NCBI GenBank assembly: GCA_030727685.1
Contig: JANRBC010000034.1
Coordinates: forward strand, 1-7,741
Reading direction: 5' to 3'
DNA length: 7,741 nucleotides
DNA from: Ilumatobacteraceae bacterium
GTDB lineage: Bacteria; Actinomycetota; Acidimicrobiia; Acidimicrobiales; Ilumatobacteraceae
Shown here in pieces: positions 1-5,424 of this stretch; the stretch's first letter is position 1; each line of letters starts with the position of its first letter. Below the pieces are notes generated by a model. It ran no database searches. It was not told the DNA's origin and saw only the letters and a program-made list of their open reading frames with translations. Both the position numbers and the translations under genes were made by a program.

Positions 1-209
1 AAGCCAGGCGCTATCGCAAACATAACGAACCAAAGCGAAACAAGTGGTTTGAATTCTTCTTGACCCAGTGCCTGCTGACCGATTTTGAAAAATATATAAA
101 TCGTCACACCCGCAATAAGCAGGCCGATGCCAATAGAAATAGTGCCTTCAGGAATAGCACCCTGCTTTTGATCAGCAGATGACGCCGATTTAACTGGTTG
201 TCGAGACAT
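1..209 (-). CDS. N-terminal fragment of a polytopic membrane protein, probably a flippase-like polysaccharide transporter
   Basis: Reading leftward from the ATG at 209-207 gives an open frame of 69 codons that leaves the window without a stop. The protein starts with a short hydrophilic, cytoplasm-like tail of about 20 residues (MSRQPVKSASSADQKQG). A strong membrane helix follows at about residues 22-41 (rich in I, G, L and V). After a short polar loop (residues 42-54, with GQQALGQEEFKP) a second hydrophobic stretch begins (LVSLWFVMFAIAPG). The loop followed by an 'LWFVMFAIAPG' segment resembles the first two helices of actinobacterial MATE/MOP-type lipopolysaccharide or oligosaccharide flippases, which usually continue with 'LFxPxEQE', but that part lies outside the window. 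It is divergent from the glycosyltransferase gene and shares its promoter region, which fits a role in moving lipid-linked sugars. There is no Shine-Dalgarno sequence before the ATG. The gene is fairly certain; the flippase role is a tentative family guess from 69 residues. Confidence 0.6.
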   Translation of the reverse strand, partial: MSRQPVKSASSADQKQGAIPEGTISIGIGLLIAGVTIYIFFKIGQQALGQEEFKPLVSLWFVMFAIAPG

Positions 210-257
210 TCAGGTCAAGGTTAGTAGTTTGTCTCGAATTAGTAGTCTTAGTGCATC
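210..257. promoter_or_regulatory. Divergent promoter region between the flippase-like gene and the glycosyltransferase operon
   Basis: This 48-bp gap must hold promoters for both directions. On the minus strand a TAACCT box (218-223) lies 8 bp before the ATG at 209. On the plus strand a TAGTCT box (243-248) lies 9 bp before the GTG at 258. Both fit the TANNNT form of a sigma-70-type -10 element and sit about where a leaderless transcript would need them. Neither has a convincing -35 element, and neither start codon has a purine-rich ribosome binding site. Each box overlaps one copy of the direct repeat in this gap. The promoter assignments are inferred from position and short motifs only. Confidence 0.4.
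221..246. repeat. Direct repeat TTAGTAGT, two copies in the divergent promoter gap
   Basis: Identical 8-bp copies lie at 221-228 and 239-246, 18 bp apart start to start. The second copy is followed by C, and the 9-mer TTAGTAGTC recurs at 309-317 inside the glycosyltransferase gene, where it encodes Leu-Val-Val. The repeats overlap both candidate -10 boxes, so they could be binding sites for a regulator acting on both promoters. With such short units, chance is a real alternative. Confidence 0.35.
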
Positions 258-3200
258 GTGAGTAATAAGTCATTTGCGGATTCAAAAAATCAAACGGTTG
301 CCGCACCATTAGTAGTCACGGCGATGGTCGTGCACCAACCGGGCGCTTGGTTTGACGAAGTTCTAGCAGGTCTTGCTAGCCAGGATTATCCGAACCTCAA
401 CAGTGTTTTTTTCTTGACCACCAAATTGACTAGTTCTGGTGTCGACACAACGGATGCGAATGCTGTTGCAACCAAAATTAGTGAAGTACTGCCAAATGCA
501 GTGGTTCGCATTGTTGAAGGAAATCCCGGTTTCGGGCGCCTAATCAATGAATTACAACGAATTGTCGATGGAGACAAGGGTCTGTTCTGCATCATGCACG
601 ATGACGTCGTTTTGCAGACGGATACGGTGCGAAAGCTGGTTGAAGAGCTGTTTATCTCGAATGCGGCGGTCGTCGGACCAAAACTGATGCAGTGGGACAA
701 GCCCACACTTTTACAATCCGTGGGTTTTGGCATTGACCGTTGCGGTGAGATAGATCCGTTTATTGAGCAAAATGAACGCGATCAAGAGCAACACGACGCC
801 GTACGCGATGTGTTTTTCGTAAGTTCAGCATGCATGCTCGTGCGTTCAGACTTGTTTCGCGAATTAAACGGTTTCAGTCAAGACATTTCGTTCTTCGGAG
901 AAGATCTAGATTTCTGTTGGCGCGCGCATCTAAGCGGGGCTCGAGTTCTTGTGTCTCCGACGGCCGTCGCAAGACACATCGATAGTTTCGAAACTCGTTC
1001 ACCAAACCTGATCTCACGCTCGAGTGCTGCACGAAATCGTGCCCGTACGGTTGCAACGTTGACTAGTCGTTGGCGATTGCCATTTGTTTGGCTGCAGATG
1101 TTGCTGACGTCAGCGATTGAAACAGTGCTTGGCGTTTTCACAGGCACCTTTCGCGAATCGTTGGCCAGTTTTCGCGCCACGGTTGCACTTGTTTTTGACG
1201 CTCCGTATATTTGGCAAAGACGACGGCAAGTTCGGCCATTGAGGCGCGTTGCAGCAAGCGAGATCGCAAAACTTCAAGTAAAGGGCTCAGCACGTCTGAC
1301 CAGATTCATTCGTCATCGTCGAGCCTTGGCGTCTCGTGAAATCGCATCCTTAGTTCAAACCAAAAAGCGTTGGAGACAGAGTTCGACGCGCACCGCAGGC
1401 ACGGTGCTGTTAGCAGTCACGATTTTGATTCTCGTTGGTAGTCGAGAGATTATTACCGACTCGTCTCGAGTGATAGGTGAGATGTTGCCGTTTGAGAACG
1501 GATCGGTATCAACGAGTTCGGTATTTACAAATTTTCTATCAGGCTGGTGGTCAAGCGGTTTCGGCGAAGCATCTGCTAATCCAACTGGGCTCGGACTAAT
1601 AGCGCTCGCATCGTATTTTCTATTTGGCAATCTTGCGCTGTTGCAAACTCTGATGATTGTTGGCTCGTTGTTTGTCGGTCTGATTGGTATGTGGAGACTT
1701 TGTGGTGCATTTGCCAACACCCGAGTACGGCTCGGTGCGGCAGTGGTCTACGCCGCGTTGCCGCTTTCGTATGACGCGATCGCGCGTGGTCGGTTCTCGG
1801 CATTGATTTGTATTGCTGCGGCACCGTGGTTGTTTGACATCTTGAATCGATTTCACGATGGAAAAGATCAGAGTTTGGTTCGAAAAACCCAACTTGTATC
1901 TGGACTGTTGTTGATTCTTGGGCTTGTCTTTGCATTCACCCCAAGTATTGCCATCTTGTTTTTGGCGATAACTGGCTTGTGGGTTTTCGCGTCGTTCTTA
2001 GGTGGGGTTTCTGCAACAAAATTGTTCAGCGTTTTACTAGTTGGCTTGACGGGCTTAATTGGTTCGTTATTTATTAACTTGCCGTGGTCGATGCATTTCG
2101 TTTCGAGCAGTTGGTGGCACCTACTGGCCGGTGATCAAGGTGTCACCGACAGAAAAATAGGTTTGATTTCGCTTGCCCGACTTGATTTTGGCAACACACG
2201 TGGCGGTTTTTTGGTGGTCGCCATCTATTTCTGTGTATTTTGCGCTCTGGTCGTTGCCGATGGCTGGCGCAGACTGTGGGCAATCCGATCTTCAGTTTTG
2301 GTTGTTTTTGGTCTGTTATTGGTTGTGCTTGACGACCGTGGACGATTGCCGTTTGCGCTTCCTGAGCCAGCGGTGATGTTGGCGATCGTTGCTTGCGGCT
2401 TGGCGCTAGCCGTAGCAACTTGTCTCAGTGTTTTTGCCGAAACTAATTTGACTCGAGCTTCTGATTGGCGACGCTCACTTAGTTTGTTGGTGCCACTCGC
2501 AATCGCAATGATGATTGCTCCGACGCTTTTGAGTGTCACCGACGGTCGCTGGAACCAGCCCGAAACTTTGGTGCCACAGTTGCTTGAACAATTGCCCGAC
2601 AATCCTAAGGAGGGCAATTATCGAACACTTTATGTAGGTGAGCGCGATTTGTTGCCGGTCGCCACAAACTCTGTGAACTCTGAGATCTCATATGGTGTTG
2701 CTGACGACGGGGCAGTGAATTTCAGTTCAAACTGGGCTCCTCAAGAAACATCGATGAATCTTGTGGCACAACGTGCGCTCAAATCTTTGATCGCTGATGA
2801 CACAGTACGGGTTGGTCGTTTGATTTCTCCACTTGCAATTCGATTCATCGTGGTGCCACTGGGAGACCTTCCATCTTCGGCAGCTTTAAGTCTCGTTGAG
2901 TCGTTATCAAATCAACTTGACTTGCGTCGAACTTATTTCGCTCGCAATTTGGTAATTTTCGAAGATGTCACTTGGTTGCCGATAATCAGCGTCTTAGACG
3001 AAGTGTCTTCTGTCGCAAGCCAGCAAGTTAGCGACTTTAGCTTGACCAGCCAAGAACTGAAGTCTCAGAGTGCTCTATTGATCGATAAAAATTCTGTCGC
3101 TGATAAAAAAGTTAGAGCAAAATTTGCTGGCGGAACAGTTCATGTCGCAGTCCCGTTTGACTCGCGTTGGCGCCTAATAGTTGATGACGCGCAACTTGCG

Positions 3201-3452
3201 CCTCGAGTTGCTTTTGGCTCTTCTACGGCGTTTGATGCGCCGATCGCTGGGATTCTAAGTTTGCAGTACCAGACCTCGCCGCTGCGATATTTTTATTTAG
3301 TTGTTCAGGCAATTGTTTGGCTTTGCTTAATAATGCTTGCCGCGAATTTTTCTCGCTTCAGACGACGAATGCGACAAGTCGAATCAAATGACGTCACTGT
3401 TTTATTTGACGCCGTGCGACAAGATCAAAAAATTGATATGGCGAAACGATGA
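258..3452 (+). CDS. Membrane glycosyltransferase: cytoplasmic GT2 domain fused to a polytopic GT-C-like module
   Basis: A 1064-residue protein. Residues about 16-260 form a GT2 (GT-A fold) domain: an HDD metal/nucleotide-sugar motif at 114-116, a VSSACMLVR strand at 188-196 and the acceptor-site GEDLDFCWR motif at 214-222. A basic linker follows (about 320-373). Some 12-13 hydrophobic helices lie between about 379 and 759, including an ARGRFSALICIAAAPWL stretch (509-525) like those in actinobacterial DUF3367/AftD-type membrane transferases. An extracytoplasmic region (about 760-1008) contains NYRTLYVGERDLLP and RVGRLISPLAIRFIVV, blocks I recognise from large actinobacterial 'family 2 glycosyltransferase' membrane proteins. 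One last helix (1010-1029) is followed by a basic tail. The expected role is sugar transfer to a lipid carrier or envelope glycan; donor and acceptor are unknown. The GTG at 258 is the first possible start, because an in-frame TAG lies at 249-251. The stop overlaps the next gene by 4 bp (ATGA), so the two are probably translationally coupled. Confidence 0.88.
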   Translation: MSNKSFADSKNQTVAAPLVVTAMVVHQPGAWFDEVLAGLASQDYPNLNSVFFLTTKLTSSGVDTTDANAVATKISEVLPNAVVRIVEGNPGFGRLINELQRIVDGDKGLFCIMHDDVVLQTDTVRKLVEELFISNAAVVGPKLMQWDKPTLLQSVGFGIDRCGEIDPFIEQNERDQEQHDAVRDVFFVSSACMLVRSDLFRELNGFSQDISFFGEDLDFCWRAHLSGARVLVSPTAVARHIDSFETRSPNLISRSSAARNRARTVATLTSRWRLPFVWLQMLLTSAIETVLGVFTGTFRESLASFRATVALVFDAPYIWQRRRQVRPLRRVAASEIAKLQVKGSARLTRFIRHRRALASREIASLVQTKKRWRQSSTRTAGTVLLAVTILILVGSREIITDSSRVIGEMLPFENGSVSTSSVFTNFLSGWWSSGFGEASANPTGLGLIALASYFLFGNLALLQTLMIVGSLFVGLIGMWRLCGAFANTRVRLGAAVVYAALPLSYDAIARGRFSALICIAAAPWLFDILNRFHDGKDQSLVRKTQLVSGLLLILGLVFAFTPSIAILFLAITGLWVFASFLGGVSATKLFSVLLVGLTGLIGSLFINLPWSMHFVSSSWWHLLAGDQGVTDRKIGLISLARLDFGNTRGGFLVVAIYFCVFCALVVADGWRRLWAIRSSVLVVFGLLLVVLDDRGRLPFALPEPAVMLAIVACGLALAVATCLSVFAETNLTRASDWRRSLSLLVPLAIAMMIAPTLLSVTDGRWNQPETLVPQLLEQLPDNPKEGNYRTLYVGERDLLPVATNSVNSEISYGVADDGAVNFSSNWAPQETSMNLVAQRALKSLIADDTVRVGRLISPLAIRFIVVPLGDLPSSAALSLVESLSNQLDLRRTYFARNLVIFEDVTWLPIISVLDEVSSVASQQVSDFSLTSQELKSQSALLIDKNSVADKKVRAKFAGGTVHVAVPFDSRWRLIVDDAQLAPRVAFGSSTAFDAPIAGILSLQYQTSPLRYFYLVVQAIVWLCLIMLAANFSRFRRRMRQVESNDVTVLFDAVRQDQKIDMAKR

Positions 3453-4960
3453 AGAAGTTAAACCTGCGATACGCATCGACTCTTGTAATTTTGGCGACTG
3501 CTTTTGTTGCTTTGATTTTTGTTAACCAGGCCAGTGATCAAGGTCTAGAGACTGAATCGGTGCGAAAGTCTGAAAATGTCTTCGGCATCTCGGCGATGCC
3601 AAGTGTCGCAGGTGATGCGCAGTCGTCTACTTCGTGGTTTTGTCCGGGCGTGCCCGGATTAGAGAAAACAGTTTCGAGTGAGATTGTCGTTTCTAATTCG
3701 ACAGATATTCCGATCACGGGCAAAGTAACCTTCTTGTTGAGCGACAAACCAGCGGCGGTCGCACAACTAATTGTGCAGCCATTCACTCGCGGTGTGATTG
3801 ATGCAACGGGTGGTCGTAAGAGCAAGTTCATCAGCGCGGTAGTCGAACTTGATAACGGCGCAGCTGCTGTTGAGCAACGAATCATTCATCCGGCTGGCGA
3901 TTCGATATCACTGTGTGCCAACAAGCCGTCAGATAGATGGTTCTTTGCCGACGGATTCACAGGTGCTGACAGCTTGTTCAATGTTTTGCTGAGCAATCCA
4001 TTTCCGGATGCGACCGTCGTCGACATAAGTTTTGTTACTGCCGATGGCAAACGCGAGCCCGCCTCACTAAAAGGAATCATCATCGAGCCAGAACGCATCT
4101 ATTCACTGTCGATGGGCGACCAAGGTGCGCGCAATGAAAGTGTGCTGGCGGTTTCAATCAGAGCAACTTCAGGTCGATTTGTGGCCGGCAAGTTACAACA
4201 CTTTCTTGGTCGTGGTCGTCTGGGTTATTCAACTTCACTTGGTGCTGCGTCAACTAGTCGACAATGGTGGTTTGCTGGCGGACGCAAAGATCTTGATACC
4301 GATGAGCAACTAGTCGTTTTTAATCCAACTGAACAAGACCAATCAGTAAGTGTCGCGTTTTTGACCGGCGTCGCTGAAGAGATTTTTCGTGAGCCACTCG
4401 TACTCACGATTCCGGCAGGACGTGTGACAACACTGGCTACATCGAAGTTGCCAGCAGTCACCGATGGCCGCTACGGAGTTGTGGTTTCAAGCATCACCAA
4501 TGACTTTGTCACTAGCGATGAAGATTCGGCAGTCGAATTTGTTGTTGTTGAGCAAGTTATAAGTCGCAGAGAAGATAAAAAGACTGGCACTACAACAACT
4601 TTTGGTGCGCCAGTTGGTGCGCCATCACGAATCTGGACAGTTGCAAGCGGGGTGCCGGCAGCGGGCGGAACGTTGGTTATTCTGAACGCAACTTCGTTGG
4701 CCACAACGCTCAAAGTTTCAACAATTGGGCCTGCCGGATCTGTAGCAATTGAAGGCTTCGAAAAAATCGAGTTGGGTGCCGCTGCCGTTTTAGAAATCAA
4801 GATTCCGATTGCCAGCGCAGATTTGCCTATTTTGATTGAGGCCGACAATGAAGTTGTCGTGCAACGCGAAGTGAATCGTGGGCACGAACTAATTGGTGTT
4901 TCGAGTGTGCTCGCGTTGCCTCACCGGTCAAGTGGCATCGCGGCAGTTGCGGGCAAATAG
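3449..4960 (+). CDS. DUF5719-like exported, membrane-anchored repeat protein
   Basis: A 503-residue protein with an N-terminal uncleaved signal anchor (basic MKKLNLR, then hydrophobic residues about 9-25) and a large, mostly beta-type outer domain rich in V, S, T and A. Four similar units begin at W63 (SWFCPG), W164 (RWFFADG), W274 (QWWFAGG) and W396 (RIWTVASG). Each has a hydrophobic strand ending in N-x-[ST] or NP 17-20 residues later (SNST 82-85, SNPF 182-185, FNPT 291-294, LNAT 412-415) and a closing V-x-Q strand (Q143, Q250, Q369, Q472). The layout, and its position right after the GT2 membrane protein, match the actinobacterial DUF5719 family, whose function is not known to me. The only cysteines are C65 and C156, both predicted outside and therefore a possible disulfide pair. 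The ATG lies within the upstream stop (ATGA) and its own stop overlaps the next GTG by one base. No catalytic motif is visible; it may bind or help assemble the glycan. Confidence 0.8.
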   Translation: MKKLNLRYASTLVILATAFVALIFVNQASDQGLETESVRKSENVFGISAMPSVAGDAQSSTSWFCPGVPGLEKTVSSEIVVSNSTDIPITGKVTFLLSDKPAAVAQLIVQPFTRGVIDATGGRKSKFISAVVELDNGAAAVEQRIIHPAGDSISLCANKPSDRWFFADGFTGADSLFNVLLSNPFPDATVVDISFVTADGKREPASLKGIIIEPERIYSLSMGDQGARNESVLAVSIRATSGRFVAGKLQHFLGRGRLGYSTSLGAASTSRQWWFAGGRKDLDTDEQLVVFNPTEQDQSVSVAFLTGVAEEIFREPLVLTIPAGRVTTLATSKLPAVTDGRYGVVVSSITNDFVTSDEDSAVEFVVVEQVISRREDKKTGTTTTFGAPVGAPSRIWTVASGVPAAGGTLVILNATSLATTLKVSTIGPAGSVAIEGFEKIELGAAAVLEIKIPIASADLPILIEADNEVVVQREVNRGHELIGVSSVLALPHRSSGIAAVAGK

Positions 4961-5418
4961 TGCGAACTATTCTTGCGCTTTTGGTTTTAGTTCTCGCTGG
5001 TGGAACGAGCTTTTTGTTGCGTCGGCGGCAATCTGACGCGCCAGCCCAAGTGCGTGGGGCGGTGCCGTTTCAGTTGAACTTAAAAGACTTCTCAATGGCC
5101 GACAAGAAGTGGTTAGTTGCGGTGTTTACTTCATCAACATGCGATGCGTGCCGAGATGTGGCAACAAAGGCTCGAGTGCTAGAGAGCAACGAAGTCGCTG
5201 TCGAAATTATCGACTTCCTCGAAATGCGCGACTTGCATGCGCGATACCAGATTGATTCTGTGCCAACGACCGTGATTGCCGATATTGAAGGAATAGTTAG
5301 ATTCGCAACAGTCGGACCGCTAACAGCCACCGACCTTTGGGCTGCACTTGCCAAGTGTCGAGATCCAAAAGTTTTGAGCGACGTACCGTCATGTCGTGAT
5401 GAAAATCACGACCACTGA
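4960..5418 (+). CDS. Membrane-anchored thioredoxin-fold protein (CDAC active site)
   Basis: A 152-residue protein. One N-terminal helix (about 4-20) is followed at once by LLRRRQ, and then a thioredoxin-like domain runs from about 38 to 130. The FTSSTCDAC segment carries the active-site pair C61-D-A-C64, and SVPTT supplies the expected cis-proline (P101). The WAAL helix near 127-130 closes the fold. A tail adds two more cysteines (C133, C145) and ends in NHDH. A role in thiol-disulfide exchange or redox sensing is likely; substrates are unknown. The RRR cluster after the helix predicts, by the positive-inside rule, that the domain faces the cytoplasm, which argues against a simple periplasmic-style oxidase. 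The GTG start is formed at the stop of the previous gene (TAGTG, 1-bp overlap), and no Shine-Dalgarno is visible, so reinitiation is likely. I recall similar small LRRRR-x-DAP thioredoxins in Acidimicrobiia beside DUF5719 genes; that is memory, not a search. Confidence 0.82.
   Translation: MRTILALLVLVLAGGTSFLLRRRQSDAPAQVRGAVPFQLNLKDFSMADKKWLVAVFTSSTCDACRDVATKARVLESNEVAVEIIDFLEMRDLHARYQIDSVPTTVIADIEGIVRFATVGPLTATDLWAALAKCRDPKVLSDVPSCRDENHDH
5393..5412. terminator. Perfect hairpin between converging genes, candidate two-way terminator
   Basis: GTCGTGAT (5393-5400) and ATCACGAC (5405-5412) are perfect inverted arms of 8 bp around a GAAA loop, a GNRA-type tetraloop in the rightward RNA. The hairpin lies in the last codons of the thioredoxin-fold gene (C145 to D151). 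It also lies 12 nt past the ftsH stop codon for the leftward transcript. Rightward it is followed by an AT-rich stretch (GATTATTTAGTT from 5419) but no clean U tract. Leftward there is no U tract at all. Only 6 bp separate the two stop codons, so some end signal must be inside a gene, and this is the best one. Termination is inferred; the hairpin itself is directly visible. Confidence 0.55.
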
Positions 5419-5424
5419 GATTAT

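Noticed and set aside
2173..2376. Plus-strand 67-codon hydrophobic open frame inside the glycosyltransferase gene
   Set aside because: It is an out-of-frame reading of a membrane-helix region; its hydrophobic look comes from T-rich codons of the real frame.
2225..2617. Minus-strand 130-codon open frame within the glycosyltransferase gene
   Set aside because: It is antisense to conserved membrane helices of a clear gene and has a low-complexity Ser/Thr/Arg composition with no recognisable motif.
3643..3658. Perfect 7-bp inverted repeat TCCGGGC/GCCCGGA with a 2-base spacer
   Set aside because: It lies early inside the DUF5719-like coding sequence, encodes the Cys-Pro-Gly-Val-Pro-Gly turn, and has no U tract; codon choice for that turn explains it.
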